A DNA stretch of 37,579 bases from an uncultured Lachnospiraceae bacterium (GCA_944377325.1 CALWEP010000103.1:1-37579), one strand, 5' to 3'. Counted from the stretch's first letter, positions 24,176 through 33,527 are shown. Translations and numbers: made by a program. The notes: a model not told the origin generated them from the sequence alone.

Positions 24176-24850
24176 TTAAATGTTCTCAATCTGCCAGTCG
24201 ATCGGCTCTATTCCGTTTTTTTCCAGGAAATCATTGGTCCTGCTGAACGGACGGCTGCCGAAAAAGCCGCGGTACGCGGAAAGCGGACTGGGATGCGGCG
24301 CTTCCAGGATCAGGTGCTTCGGATTATTGAGCATGGATTTTTTCATCTGAGCCGGTCTCCCCCACAGAATAAACACCATGGGCCGGTCCTGCTCGTTAAG
24401 CACCTGGATAGCCGCATCCGTAAACTCCTCCCAGCCGATCCCCCGGTGGGAATTGGCCTGATGGGCCCGCACTGTGAGCACCGTATTCAGCAGCATCACT
24501 CCCTGATCGGCCCATTTCTTCAGATATCCGTTGTTGGGAATATAGCAGCCCAGGTCGTCATGGAGCTCCTGGTAGATATTTACCAGGGACGGAGGAATCT
24601 CCACATCCGGCTTTACGGAAAAGCAGAGTCCGTGAGCCTGCCCCACATTGTGATAAGGATCCTGTCCCAGGATCACCGCCTTCACCTTGGAAAGAGGCGT
24701 AAATTCAAACGCATTGAAAATATCGTTGGCATCCGGAAATATCTGTCTGGTTTCATATTCACTCTTTACCGTATCATAGAGCTTTTTGTAATAAGGCTTC
24801 TTAAACTCAGCGCTCATCGGAGCGAGCCAGTCGTTGCTGATAGCCCCCAT
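24176..24850 (-). CDS. ung: Uracil-DNA glycosylase, family 1
   Basis: 224 aa. Removes uracil from DNA to start base excision repair. The water-activating loop GQDPYH is at 62-67 (D64, H67), and the minor-groove intercalation loop HPSPLSAYRGFFGS includes the second catalytic His near the C-terminus. Length and motif order match family 1 enzymes. The ATG at 24850 is chosen because AGGAGG lies eight bases upstream; an in-frame extension of nine codons has no better signal. It sits 66 bases after the Sir2-like gene and 24 before uppP, on the same strand, in a group of DNA-repair genes. Confidence 0.96.
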   Translation of the reverse strand: MGAISNDWLAPMSAEFKKPYYKKLYDTVKSEYETRQIFPDANDIFNAFEFTPLSKVKAVILGQDPYHNVGQAHGLCFSVKPDVEIPPSLVNIYQELHDDLGCYIPNNGYLKKWADQGVMLLNTVLTVRAHQANSHRGIGWEEFTDAAIQVLNEQDRPMVFILWGRPAQMKKSMLNNPKHLILEAPHPSPLSAYRGFFGSRPFSRTNDFLEKNGIEPIDWQIENI

Positions 24851-24916
24851 ATTCACTCCTCCTCGCTTCTTTTGCATTCTGTAATGCGGACGTATTTTAC
24901 CATTCCTAACATTTTA

Positions 24917-25549
24917 TCACAGATTTCCCGCAAATTCCACGGAATTTTCTCTTACAGACAGGGCTTTGTCTTTGATTTCGTCTGAAATCTGGGGAAATTC
25001 TCCGCTTATCCGATACATATGCGCTTTGTTATTGAAAAATACGGTCTTTTCAAAGGGCCACCGGAGAAGCTGCAGTTCCCTCATTCCCATTCCCGTTCCC
25101 AGCTCCAGCACCTCCAGACAGCGGTTTAAAGTGCGGGCCAGCCAGGCGGTGTACTCTCTCCAGCTGATCATGTATCCTTCCTCGATATAATGCTCCGCTT
25201 CCACCGTATTGGGGATGAGCTCCGCTCCGCAGTGGGGACACCGGCCGTCCGGAACCTCTCCCTCTTCCCAAATGTCGGAGGTACAGGCTTCCCTGCACTG
25301 GAACCAGTGGACATTTCCGCAGGGAGCGGTGATCCTTTTTCCGTCCAGGGCGGACTCCAGAATCCGGCCGTCCGTACTGACCGTTACAATAAAGTAATCC
25401 TTTCCCTGAAGAAGACGGGCCAGGGCCCGGTAGGCCTTTTCCGCAGCCTGGGGCTCCAATCCGCTCCATTCGGCCCCTAACCCTACCAGAACCTTTTCCG
25501 CAGCCTCCACCCGGGCCTTCAGCTCCTGTGCAATCGTTTTCTCTTCCAT
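24917..25549 (-). CDS. Sir2-like NAD-dependent deacylase-related protein, degenerate
   Basis: 210 aa. Distant similarity to sirtuins: KVLVGLGAEWSG (20-30) resembles the NAD-binding GAG-x-S loop but reads GAEWS. Residues C85, C89, C104 and C107 (QC-x3-C and CPHC) form a zinc ribbon like that of Sir2 proteins, and LELGTGMGMRELQLLRWPFEK (149-169) resembles the sirtuin G-x-G-x-NTP...PFE block. The usual Q-N-x-D and catalytic His-Gly segment is replaced (VSTDGR, APCGN), so deacetylase activity is doubtful. The ATG at 25549 has AAGGAG seven bases upstream; a longer frame would overlap sbcC. It is 34 bases after sbcC on the same strand. Confidence 0.6.
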   Translation of the reverse strand: MEEKTIAQELKARVEAAEKVLVGLGAEWSGLEPQAAEKAYRALARLLQGKDYFIVTVSTDGRILESALDGKRITAPCGNVHWFQCREACTSDIWEEGEVPDGRCPHCGAELIPNTVEAEHYIEEGYMISWREYTAWLARTLNRCLEVLELGTGMGMRELQLLRWPFEKTVFFNNKAHMYRISGEFPQISDEIKDKALSVRENSVEFAGNL

Positions 25550-25583
25550 ATATAACTCCTTTCCGTCTCTCCGCTCACGGCGC

Positions 25584-28500
25584 TCAGCTGCGTATCTGCG
25601 CATGGCTGCCGCCTGCCCGGTCTTTGGTAACCGCGATCTGTCTGTCTATTTTTTCCTTCAGCTCCGGCACATGGGAAATGATGCCCACCAGCCTGTTTCC
25701 TTCCGTCAGCCCCGCCAGAGCTCTCACCGCCTGATTCAGGGCTTCCTCATCCAGCGTTCCGAAGCCCTCGTCCACAAACATGGACTCCAGCCGGATCCCG
25801 CCGGCCAGAGACTGAATCTCATCCGCCAGGCCCAGCGCCAGAGACAGGGAAGCCTGGAAAGATTCTCCTCCCGACAGGGTTTTCACGCTTCTTCTGGAAC
25901 CGTTGTAATGGTCGATCACATCCAGCTCCAGCCCTGTCTGGCTCTGATTGTTGCCTGCCCGCTCCCGGCGGATCAGCTCATACTGACCGCCGCTCATTAC
26001 CATGAACCGGGTATTGGCCCGCTGTATGATCCGCTGGAAATAGGTTGTCTGCACATAGGTTTCCAGCATGATCTTTTCCTTTCCGCCTACGTTTCCCGCA
26101 GCAGTGTTGGACAGGGCGCGGACCATGGACCACTGCTTTTCCAGCTCCTCCAGGCGGCCGGAGCGGAGGCGGATATTCTCCAGCGCGGACCGGTTTGCTC
26201 TGATTCTGGCAAACAGGAGCTTCTGCCTTTCGGTCATCCTGCTTCCTTCCTCCGCCAGCTCCGCCCTCCTGGCCTCCGCTTCCGGCCGGCGGATTGCTTC
26301 CGACTGCTCCAGCTGCTGCTCCATCTGGCCGATCCTGCCGTCCAGCTGAGCCGCATCCTGCACTGCCCGGTTCCAGCGGTCTGACGCCAGATCCAGAGCA
26401 GCCTTCAGAGCCCCGCTTCTCTCCCGTACGGCTGCTGCCCGGGAAAGGGCCTGTTCTTTTTTCTCCCAGCGCAGCCCCTGACGGGCAGCTGTCAGCTGCC
26501 TCTCCATCTCTTCCCTTCTGCTTTCCGCCGCAGCGGCAGCCTCTGCCAGCCCCGCCAGAGCCGCTTCGTTTCGGCGGCAGCCTTCTTCCCTTTCAGGAAT
26601 CCTCTGCCGCAGCTCCTGTTTTCTGGCCGTCCGCTTCCGCTCCTCCTCCAGGTGTCTGTCCAGTTCTTCCAGCCGAGCCTGAGATACCGCCGCCAGAGCC
26701 TCCGCCTCTTCCGCGAGGCGCCCGTTCTCATACGCGGCAGAAAGACCGGGGAAATCCTTCAGACGGTTCCGGATTGTTTCCGTCAGAAGGGAAAGCTGCC
26801 CTTCCAGAGAACCGCGCTTTCCCTTCTCTCTCTCCAGAGCCTCCGTCAGCTGCTCCTCCCGGGCCTTCCGCTCCCTTTCCTCTTCTTCCAACCTGCGAAG
26901 CTGCTTTTCCGCTTCTCCCTGCAGAAGGATCGCCCTATTCGCCTCTTCCAGCGCCTTTTCCAGCTTTTCCTGCCTGCTCCTGTTTTCCTTTTCCGCAGCT
27001 GCGGCCGCGCTCTCTCCCCGGGAAGGCTCTTCTTCTCCCGTAAGCTTTCTCAGGCGGCTCCGCAGACTATCCTCCTTCGTTTTCACCTCACCCAGCTTTC
27101 TTCCCGCCTGGGCGCTGGCCGCTTCTCCCCTTCTCCTGGCCGTCTCCCACGCGCGCTCCGCCTGCTTGAGCTCTTCTTCCGCAGGAACAGTTTCCGGCAG
27201 CCGGGCCGGAGCCGGATGAGAGAGAGACCCGCATACGGGACAGGGAACTCCCTCTTTCAGCGTCTCCGCCAAAATTCCTGCCTGCCCGTCCAGGAAAGCC
27301 CGCTCCAGGCGGCGGAAGAAGGTTCCCAAACTCTCTGCCTCTTCCATGGCCTCCCTGTAAAATCTTCCCGCCTTTTCATAATCCTCCTCCAGAGTCCTCC
27401 ATTCCGCCAGCTCCCCTTTCAGATCCTGCAGCTCCCGAAGCTGCTCCCGTTCTCTGTCCAGACGGACTTCCAGTTCTGCCCGCCTCTCCCTGGCTCCTTC
27501 CAGGGCCTTCTGCTCCCCCTTCAGCCGGGCGGCGCAGTCCTCCAGGCGGCTTCTCTCCTTCCTGCAGTTTTCGCGCTCCCGCTCCAGCTGTCCGCAGGAA
27601 GCCTCTGCCTGCTCCAGCTGACGGCGGCAGAGCCGCCGGCTCTTGCCATCGGCAGCCAGTCTGTCCAGAGCCTGCTTTCTTCCTTCCTCCTCAGCCCGTT
27701 GACGAAGCAGTCCTTCCTGCCGTTCCGCTCTGTCCTCCAGAGCGGTCTGTTCTTTTTTCAGAATTTCCAGCTCCGCCCTGTCTTCCTCGGCCTTCCGTTT
27801 CAGCCTCTCCCGCTCTTCGGCGTTCTGCTCCAGCCGCCGTTCCTCGTTCCTGATCTTTTCCCGCTGCTCCTCCAGCCGGTCATAGGCAGGGAGCTCCGCC
27901 TCCAGGGCCGCCAGCTCCCGTTCCAGCCCTTCCCTCTCTCCGTCGTCCTGTTCCGCCTGTTCCAGCTCTCTTTTCCGATCCTCCAAAGCCATGCGGAGCG
28001 TTTCTTTTTCCGTCCTGAGCCCCGCCAGATTTTCCTTAAGCCTTTCCAGCTGAACCGCCTGTCCCAGAATCCGGTCCGCCTGTTCCAGCTCTCTGCCGTT
28101 TTCCCGCAGCCTCTGGTCCAGCTCCTTCTCCTCGTTCTGATCCCGTTCCAGCAAAAGCTCCAAAAGCTCCGACGCTTCCTCCACCGGAAGCTCTCCGGCC
28201 CTTGCCTGCTCTGTTCTGGCTGACTCCTCCTGCTCTTCCGGCCTGTCCGGTCCCATGATTCCGTCCATGTACTGGGCTATGCCTGCCCTTTCCCGGTCGC
28301 AGAGTCCCTTCAGCCTGCCTGTCTCCTCCCTCAGCCTCTCCTGAAGCTGCTGATAGAGGCCGGTGCGGAAAATCTCCCGAAAAATTTTCTGCCGCTCTCT
28401 GGTATCCGCCAAAATCAGCTTCATGAAATCTCCCTGGGCAATCATGGCAATCTGAGAAAACTGGTTTCTGTCCACTCCCAGAATCTCCCTTACCGCTCTG

Positions 28501-28895
28501 TTCACGTCCTTCTGCTTTGTGATCACCCGGCCGTCCGGGCAGATCAGCTCCGCATCCGCCTTCTGAACCGCAGTTCCGCCGCCGCGTCTGGCCGGCCGTT
28601 CATATTCCGGATTCCGCTTTACGGTATAGACCTTCTCTCCGTAGGAAAAGGTCAGCTCCACCTCCGTAGGCACGGAAGGGTCGGCATATTTGGAACGGAG
28701 CATGGACGGCTCCCGGCTGTCTCCGCTGGCCTCTCCGTAAAGGGCAAAGGCTATGGCGTCAAAGATCGTGGTCTTTCCCGCTCCCGTATCTCCCGCGATC
28801 AGGTAAAGGCCCTGCTCTCCCAGCTTTGTCATATCCAGCTCCTCCGTCCCCGCATAGGGGCCGAAGGCCGAAATTTTCAAATATATGGGTTTCAT
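25584..28895 (-). CDS. sbcC: Exonuclease SbcCD subunit C (SMC-like ATPase)
   Basis: 1103 aa. ATPase subunit of the SbcCD nuclease, which opens hairpins and trims protein-blocked DNA ends. The Walker A block GDTGAGKTTIFDAIAFALYG (about 35-54) is near the N-terminus. Long Glu/Arg/Leu-rich coiled coils run from about 190 to 500 and 600 to 900 on either side of a CPVC zinc hook near 551-554. The ABC signature LSGGESFQASL and Walker B/D-loop FVDEGFGTLDEE are near the C-terminus. The ATG at 28895 overlaps the sbcD stop by four bases (ATGA). High Arg/Glu codon content of the coiled coil produces long open frames on the opposite strand that are not genes. Confidence 0.96.
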   Translation of the reverse strand: MKPIYLKISAFGPYAGTEELDMTKLGEQGLYLIAGDTGAGKTTIFDAIAFALYGEASGDSREPSMLRSKYADPSVPTEVELTFSYGEKVYTVKRNPEYERPARRGGGTAVQKADAELICPDGRVITKQKDVNRAVREILGVDRNQFSQIAMIAQGDFMKLILADTRERQKIFREIFRTGLYQQLQERLREETGRLKGLCDRERAGIAQYMDGIMGPDRPEEQEESARTEQARAGELPVEEASELLELLLERDQNEEKELDQRLRENGRELEQADRILGQAVQLERLKENLAGLRTEKETLRMALEDRKRELEQAEQDDGEREGLERELAALEAELPAYDRLEEQREKIRNEERRLEQNAEERERLKRKAEEDRAELEILKKEQTALEDRAERQEGLLRQRAEEEGRKQALDRLAADGKSRRLCRRQLEQAEASCGQLERERENCRKERSRLEDCAARLKGEQKALEGARERRAELEVRLDREREQLRELQDLKGELAEWRTLEEDYEKAGRFYREAMEEAESLGTFFRRLERAFLDGQAGILAETLKEGVPCPVCGSLSHPAPARLPETVPAEEELKQAERAWETARRRGEAASAQAGRKLGEVKTKEDSLRSRLRKLTGEEEPSRGESAAAAAEKENRSRQEKLEKALEEANRAILLQGEAEKQLRRLEEEERERKAREEQLTEALEREKGKRGSLEGQLSLLTETIRNRLKDFPGLSAAYENGRLAEEAEALAAVSQARLEELDRHLEEERKRTARKQELRQRIPEREEGCRRNEAALAGLAEAAAAAESRREEMERQLTAARQGLRWEKKEQALSRAAAVRERSGALKAALDLASDRWNRAVQDAAQLDGRIGQMEQQLEQSEAIRRPEAEARRAELAEEGSRMTERQKLLFARIRANRSALENIRLRSGRLEELEKQWSMVRALSNTAAGNVGGKEKIMLETYVQTTYFQRIIQRANTRFMVMSGGQYELIRRERAGNNQSQTGLELDVIDHYNGSRRSVKTLSGGESFQASLSLALGLADEIQSLAGGIRLESMFVDEGFGTLDEEALNQAVRALAGLTEGNRLVGIISHVPELKEKIDRQIAVTKDRAGGSHAQIRS

Positions 28896-30028
28896 TCTTC
28901 CTCCTCCCGGATCTCCTCCAGCAGCCGCCGCACAAACTCCGTCTGCCCGTCCGTCATCTCCTGATTGTTCTGTATCCGGTACAGCTCCTGAAACAGCTCA
29001 AGAGGCGTTTTCTTTTCCGCCTGCTCCGCCGTTTCCGCCCGGCCGGCCAGGCGGGTCCGCAGATTGTCATAGTCCAGCTTCATCAGATTGGGATAGATGA
29101 CTCTCAGCTTTCCCACAGCGTCCAGAATATCCTCCTCGTCCGTCAGGGTAATGTGATAATAATCCTCCCTGTTCCTGTTTTCATAAAAACTCCTGGCGGT
29201 CAGCTCCATATAAGTGCCCCGGATTTCTTTCAAATCCCGCTTCGGAATCAAGGGGACGGTTCTCACCGTCAGTTCTCCCTTTCTTCCCAGCTCCGCCACC
29301 GTCACGGATTTTCTGTGCCCCGCCTCGGAAAAGGAATACTTCAGGGGCGTCCCGCAGTAGCGCACCCGCTCCGATCCCATGTTCTGCGGACCGTGAATGT
29401 GCCCCAGCGCCGTATAGTCAAAGGGTTCGAAAACGGAAGCGTCCACATTGTCCGCTCCCCCCACAATGATCTCCTCCGATTCGGAACGGGACGCTCCGGT
29501 GACAAACTGATGGGCAGCCAGCACGTTGCGCACCGTCCGGTCGGGATTCATTTTCTCGATGGCTGCCGCCACCGCATCCGTAGCGGAGACAATTTCCCTG
29601 TCCGGAAAAAAGCGCCGGACGGAGGAGGGCTTGATAAACGGCAGGAGGTAAACTCTCACCGTTCCATACTGATCCCTCAGCTCCGTCGGTTCCGTCTCCC
29701 CCTCGTAGGCTCGGGATATATGGATCCCGCTTCTCTCCATCAGGCGGGAGCCGAAGGACAGCCGCTCCGGAGAATCATGGTTGCCGCTGATCACAAACGT
29801 CTCCGTCTCCCATTCCGCCAGCCGGGTGAGAAAGCCGTCAAACAGCCGGACAGCCTCTCCGGAAGGAACAGCCTTGTCATAAACGTCTCCCGCAATGAGC
29901 ACTCCGTCCGGCTTTTCCCTGCGGATCACCTGAAGAATCTGCTCCAGTATATACTCCTGATCTTCCGCCATGGAAAACTCATTGACCCGTTTTCCCAGAT
30001 GAAGATCCGACAAATGAACAAACTTCAT
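28892..30028 (-). CDS. sbcD: Exonuclease SbcCD subunit D (Mre11-like phosphoesterase)
   Basis: 378 aa. Nuclease subunit. Metallophosphoesterase motifs in order: D8 and H10 in LSDLHLG, AGDVYDK, ISGNHDSPERL, AAHQFVTG and GHIHGPQ, the five blocks that hold the two manganese ions. The C-terminal capping domain follows from about residue 270. The ATG at 30028 has AGGTG upstream. The promoter is not obvious; a TAAGAT-like -10 lies about 50 bases upstream without a good -35. It is divergent from the methyltransferase gene. Confidence 0.95.
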   Translation of the reverse strand: MKFVHLSDLHLGKRVNEFSMAEDQEYILEQILQVIRREKPDGVLIAGDVYDKAVPSGEAVRLFDGFLTRLAEWETETFVISGNHDSPERLSFGSRLMERSGIHISRAYEGETEPTELRDQYGTVRVYLLPFIKPSSVRRFFPDREIVSATDAVAAAIEKMNPDRTVRNVLAAHQFVTGASRSESEEIIVGGADNVDASVFEPFDYTALGHIHGPQNMGSERVRYCGTPLKYSFSEAGHRKSVTVAELGRKGELTVRTVPLIPKRDLKEIRGTYMELTARSFYENRNREDYYHITLTDEEDILDAVGKLRVIYPNLMKLDYDNLRTRLAGRAETAEQAEKKTPLELFQELYRIQNNQEMTDGQTEFVRRLLEEIREEEE

Positions 30029-30123
30029 ATTCTGCTTTCACCTTTCTGTTCCGCCCGCAGGCGTCTTTCTCCCTATCTTATCACAAATCCTCCCGCCGTC
30101 CCATCCTTTCTTTGAAAAGTCTA

Positions 30124-30153
30124 TTGCCAGCCGCCCCCGCCATCCACTATAAT
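30124..30153 (+). promoter_or_regulatory. Promoter of the RlmI-type methyltransferase gene
   Basis: TTGCCA (30124-30129), 18-base spacer, perfect TATAAT (30148-30153); the gene starts about 54 bases downstream. Confidence 0.75.
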
Positions 30154-30206
30154 AGAATTCATTCAAAGCATTCCGCCCGAAAGGGCATACAGAAAGGATT
30201 TATCAG

Positions 30207-31409
30207 ATGGAACAGGCAACAGTGCATATAAAAAAGGGAGAAGCCCGCTCCTTTAAGGCCGGGGGACTGTGGATCTATGACAATGAGATCCAGTCCGTCA
30301 CCGGAGACTTTGAAAACGGGGATATGGTAACTGTGGTGGATTTTGACGGATATTTTCTGGGATACGGGTTCATCAATACCCGTTCCAAAATCACCGTCCG
30401 GATCATGTCCCGCAGGAAAGACGAGACCGTCAACGATGACTTTATCGAGATGCGGGTGCGAAACGCCTGGGAGTACCGGAAGAGCACCGTAGATACGGGC
30501 AGCTGCCGCCTGATCTTCGGGGAAGCGGATTTTCTGCCGGGCATTGTAGTGGACAAGTTTTCCGACGTGCTGGTGGTGGAATCTCTGGCTCTTGGAATCG
30601 ACCGCTGGAAGCCGGTGATTCTGGAGAAGCTGAAGAAAGTTCTGGCCGAAGACGGCATTTCCGTCCGGGGAATTTACGAAAGAAGCGACGCCAAAGTGCG
30701 TCTCCAGGAAGGTCTTCCCAGATACAAGGGCTTCGTGGGAGAACCGTTTGACACGAAAGTACAGATTACGGAAAACGGCGTCAAATACATCGTGGACGTG
30801 GAGGACGGGCAGAAAACCGGATTTTTCCTGGATCAGAAATATAACCGTCTGGCCATTCAGCGTCTCTGTCCCGGGAAGCGGGTGCTGGACTGCTTCACCC
30901 ATACCGGCTCCTTCGCCTTAAACGCCGGCATCGCCGGAGCTGCCTCCGTCCTGGGAGTAGACGCCTCGGAGCTGGGCGTGGCGCAGGCCAGGGAGAACGC
31001 TGAGCTGAACGGACTTTCCCACCGGGTTTCCTTCCTCTGCGCCGACGTTTTCGACCTGCTGCCGGAGCTGGAGGCGAAGGGAGAGAAATTCGACGTGGTC
31101 ATTCTGGACCCGCCTGCCTTTACCAAGTCCCGCGCTTCAGTGAAAAATGCGGTAAAAGGTTACCGGGAAATCAATATGAGGGGAATGAAGCTGGTAAAAG
31201 ACGGCGGCTTTCTGGCCACCTGCTCCTGCTCCCACTTCATGGATCCGGAGCTTTTTGCAAAAACCATCCGGGAAGCGGCGGTCAGCTGTCATAAGCGTCT
31301 CCGCCAGGTGGAATACCGCACCCAGGCTGCCGATCACCCCATCCTTTGGGCTGCCGACTCCTCTTACTACCTGAAATTTTATATTTTCCAGGTATGCGAT
31401 GAAAAATAA
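30207..31409 (+). CDS. Class I SAM-dependent rRNA methyltransferase, RlmI-like (PUA + methylase)
   Basis: 400 aa. The N-terminal PUA-like RNA-binding domain (about 1-75, KGEARSFKAGGLWIYDNEI) is followed by a ferredoxin-like region and a Rossmann methylase. The SAM-binding motif I reads VLDCFTHTGSFALNAG, the catalytic-type motif IV VVILDPPAFTKS, and CSCSHFM lies near the C-terminus. E. coli RlmI makes m5C1962 in 23S rRNA, and the same architecture is expected to target rRNA here, but the exact base is not provable. The ATG at 30207 has AAAGGA eight bases upstream. It stands alone behind its own promoter, 137 bases before purC. Confidence 0.9.
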   Translation: MEQATVHIKKGEARSFKAGGLWIYDNEIQSVTGDFENGDMVTVVDFDGYFLGYGFINTRSKITVRIMSRRKDETVNDDFIEMRVRNAWEYRKSTVDTGSCRLIFGEADFLPGIVVDKFSDVLVVESLALGIDRWKPVILEKLKKVLAEDGISVRGIYERSDAKVRLQEGLPRYKGFVGEPFDTKVQITENGVKYIVDVEDGQKTGFFLDQKYNRLAIQRLCPGKRVLDCFTHTGSFALNAGIAGAASVLGVDASELGVAQARENAELNGLSHRVSFLCADVFDLLPELEAKGEKFDVVILDPPAFTKSRASVKNAVKGYREINMRGMKLVKDGGFLATCSCSHFMDPELFAKTIREAAVSCHKRLRQVEYRTQAADHPILWAADSSYYLKFYIFQVCDEK

Positions 31410-31438
31410 TTGCACTTTTTTAAAAAAACTATTGCTTT

Positions 31439-31467
31439 TTGACAGAAATTTGTTTATCTATTATATG
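31439..31467 (+). promoter_or_regulatory. Promoter of purC
   Basis: Perfect -35 TTGACA (31439-31444), 17-base spacer, TATATG as -10 (31462-31467). The leader of about 70 bases shows no purine-riboswitch core. Confidence 0.65.
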
Positions 31468-31545
31468 TGATACTTATAAATAGCTCATGACTAAGAAGCA
31501 TTTGCTGCCAGAGCAATCAAAAAACGAAAGAGCGAGGTATGAGAA

Positions 31546-32409
31546 ATGAAACCGATCAAAGAAGGAAAAGTCCGCGAGATCTATGACAACGGAGACAGCC
31601 TGATCATGGTTGCCACCGACCGCATCAGCTGCTTTGACGTGATCCTGAACAACGTGGTCACAAAGAAGGGAACGGTGCTGACCCAGATGTCAAAATTCTG
31701 GTTCAACATGACAAAGGACATTGTGCCGAACCACATGATCTCCACCGACGTAAAAGATATGCCGGAGTTTTTCCGCAAACCGGAGTTTGACGGAAACAGC
31801 ATGATGTGCAGAAAGCTTCAGATGCTTCCTGTGGAGTGCATCGTCCGCGGCTACATTACCGGAAGCGGCTGGGCCAGCTATCAAAAGGACGGCACGGTCT
31901 GCGGCATCCGCCTGCCGGAAGGCCTGAAGGAATCCGACAAGCTGCCGGAGCCCATCTACACTCCGTCCACCAAAGCTGAGATCGGTGATCACGATGAAAA
32001 TATCTCCTATGAGCAGAGCGTAGCCTATCTGGAGAAGTACTTCCCGGGCAAAGGCGAGGAATATGCCGCCAAGCTGCGGGACCTGACCATCGCTCTCTAT
32101 AAAAAATGCGCCGATTACGCGCTGAGCAAAGGCATCATCATTGCAGACACAAAATTCGAGTTCGGACTGGATGAGGCCGGGAACGTAGTGCTGGGCGACG
32201 AAATGCTCACTCCCGACAGCTCCCGCTTCTGGCCTGCCGACGAGTACGAGCCGGGACACGGTCAGCCTTCCTTTGACAAGCAGTTTGCCAGAGACTGGCT
32301 GAAGGCCAACCCGGACAATAACTGGACCCTTCCCGAGGACGTGGTTCAGAAGACCATCGACAAATATCTCCAGAGCTATGAGATGCTTACGGGAGAAACC
32401 TTAAAATAA
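31546..32409 (+). CDS. purC: Phosphoribosylaminoimidazolesuccinocarboxamide (SAICAR) synthase
   Basis: 287 aa. Purine biosynthesis step that joins CAIR and aspartate using ATP. Family blocks: KEGKVREIYDNGDSLIMVATDRISCFDV (glycine-rich ATP loop onset), VECIVRGYITGSGWASY, STKAEIGDHDENIS, IIADTKFEFG and LTPDSSRFWPADEY. The length suits the longer PurC subtype (about 290 aa) found in Clostridia and yeast-like forms. The ATG at 31546 has GAGCGAGG upstream. It is monocistronic here: no other pur genes adjoin, and a hairpin follows. Confidence 0.97.
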   Translation: MKPIKEGKVREIYDNGDSLIMVATDRISCFDVILNNVVTKKGTVLTQMSKFWFNMTKDIVPNHMISTDVKDMPEFFRKPEFDGNSMMCRKLQMLPVECIVRGYITGSGWASYQKDGTVCGIRLPEGLKESDKLPEPIYTPSTKAEIGDHDENISYEQSVAYLEKYFPGKGEEYAAKLRDLTIALYKKCADYALSKGIIIADTKFEFGLDEAGNVVLGDEMLTPDSSRFWPADEYEPGHGQPSFDKQFARDWLKANPDNNWTLPEDVVQKTIDKYLQSYEMLTGETLK

Positions 32410-32424
32410 TCTTTCGAAACAGCC

Positions 32425-32452
32425 GGAGCCGCTGCCATATGGCAGCGGCTCC
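32425..32452. terminator. Hairpin between convergent purC and deacetylase genes
   Basis: Perfect 12-bp stem GGAGCCGCTGCC / GGCAGCGGCTCC with a four-base loop. T-tracts are poor on both sides (CTTGTCTG on plus, GGCTGTTTCG on minus), so termination strength is uncertain. Confidence 0.7.
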
Positions 32453-32477
32453 CTTGTCTGAAAACAGATATTTTCCA

Positions 32478-33497
32478 TTACGGCCGCATACTGTAATACA
32501 CCTGTCCGTTCTGCAAGCCGCCCCGACGGTACTGAGCCATTTCGCTCACCGTCACCATCTGGTATCCCCGGCTGTGAAGCTCCGGGATGATCTGCAGGGC
32601 TGCGTCGCCGGAACTTTGATACAGCTCGTGCATCAGAATAATATCCCCGTCCTTTACCTGATCCAGCACGGCGCTCACCGTCTTCGGCGCGCTTTTTGTC
32701 TTCCAGTCCAGCGTATCGATACTCCACAGCACAATGGGCTCCTGCACCGCCGCCAGCACCGCGGCATTCTTATTCCCTCCCGGAAGCCTTACGGTCACCG
32801 GCCGCACTCCGCATGCCGCCTGAACCGCATCGGCGCAGCGGTCCACCTCCTGACGGATCTGCGCCGTACTCAGAGTGTTAAAATATTTATGAGAATAGCT
32901 GTGATTTCCGATCTCATGGCCTTCCGCCGCCATTCTCTGCAGCTCTGCCGTGTGGGCCGGCACTCGGTTCCCCACCACATAGAATGTGGCTTTTCCGTTA
33001 TATTGGGCCAGGCAGTCCATAATCCTGTTGCCCACAGCCGGCTGCGGACCGTCGTCAAACGTCAGCGCCACCATAGGGCGGGCCGGATCGATCACCCTTT
33101 CCGTACCGTTTCCCTGCTCTCCGCTCCCGGCCTGGTCACCGGCTGCCGCCGTCTCCTGTTCCCCGCCGGTTTCCTCCGCCGTTTCCTCCTGTGTCCGGTT
33201 CTGGTCCTGAGTGACGGTCTGATCCTGACTTTGCCCGCTCTCGGCCGCTGCCCGGGCTTCCTCCACGTCCTGCCCCGGCCCGGCCGGAACTTCCAGCTGT
33301 CCTTCTTCCGTTCCCGGGCGGACTCCCGTCTGCTCCGATACGTTTCCGTTCTCATCCACCCATCTGGCTACCCCCGGACCCAGATTTTCATTCTGCCATT
33401 CATTCTGAATGGAACTGATCTCCGCACCTGCTGCCGGCTCGGCTGCCAGAATACCGGCCGCCGCCGCTGCCGCCAGCAACGCTCTCCACCGTTTCAT
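32478..33497 (-). CDS. Secreted polysaccharide deacetylase (NodB/CE4 family)
   Basis: 339 aa. An N-terminal signal peptide (MKRWRALLAAAAAAGILAA, cleavage likely after AAGA) is followed by a low-complexity Gln/Glu/Thr-rich linker to about residue 135 and a NodB domain. CE4 motifs: TFDDGP (146-151), HSYSH metal-binding histidines, RLPGG, DTLDWK and ILMHE with the catalytic-site histidine. The likely substrate is peptidoglycan GlcNAc (or MurNAc) outside the membrane, affecting lysozyme sensitivity or spore cortex; which one cannot be decided. The ATG at 33497 has AGGAGG eight bases upstream; a longer frame lacks a signal-peptide start. Convergent with purC, divergent from the YHYH gene. Confidence 0.92.
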   Translation of the reverse strand: MKRWRALLAAAAAAGILAAEPAAGAEISSIQNEWQNENLGPGVARWVDENGNVSEQTGVRPGTEEGQLEVPAGPGQDVEEARAAAESGQSQDQTVTQDQNRTQEETAEETGGEQETAAAGDQAGSGEQGNGTERVIDPARPMVALTFDDGPQPAVGNRIMDCLAQYNGKATFYVVGNRVPAHTAELQRMAAEGHEIGNHSYSHKYFNTLSTAQIRQEVDRCADAVQAACGVRPVTVRLPGGNKNAAVLAAVQEPIVLWSIDTLDWKTKSAPKTVSAVLDQVKDGDIILMHELYQSSGDAALQIIPELHSRGYQMVTVSEMAQYRRGGLQNGQVYYSMRP

Positions 33498-33527
33498 TTC
33501 ACGAACCTCCTTGCCTTCCATATTTCC

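Noticed and set aside
26652-28223. Open frame of 523 codons on the plus strand opposite sbcC
   Set aside because: It is the reverse of the Glu/Arg/Leu-rich coiled coil and gives Leu/Pro/Phe-rich sequence without a start signal.
27001-28300. Tandem repeat in sbcC from recurring CTCC/GCTCC triplets
   Set aside because: It reflects Glu/Arg/Leu codon bias in coiled-coil heptads, not a DNA repeat with a fixed unit.
31468-31545. Purine or other riboswitch in the purC leader
   Set aside because: The leader is about 70 bases and lacks the conserved junction and loop sequences of purine aptamers.
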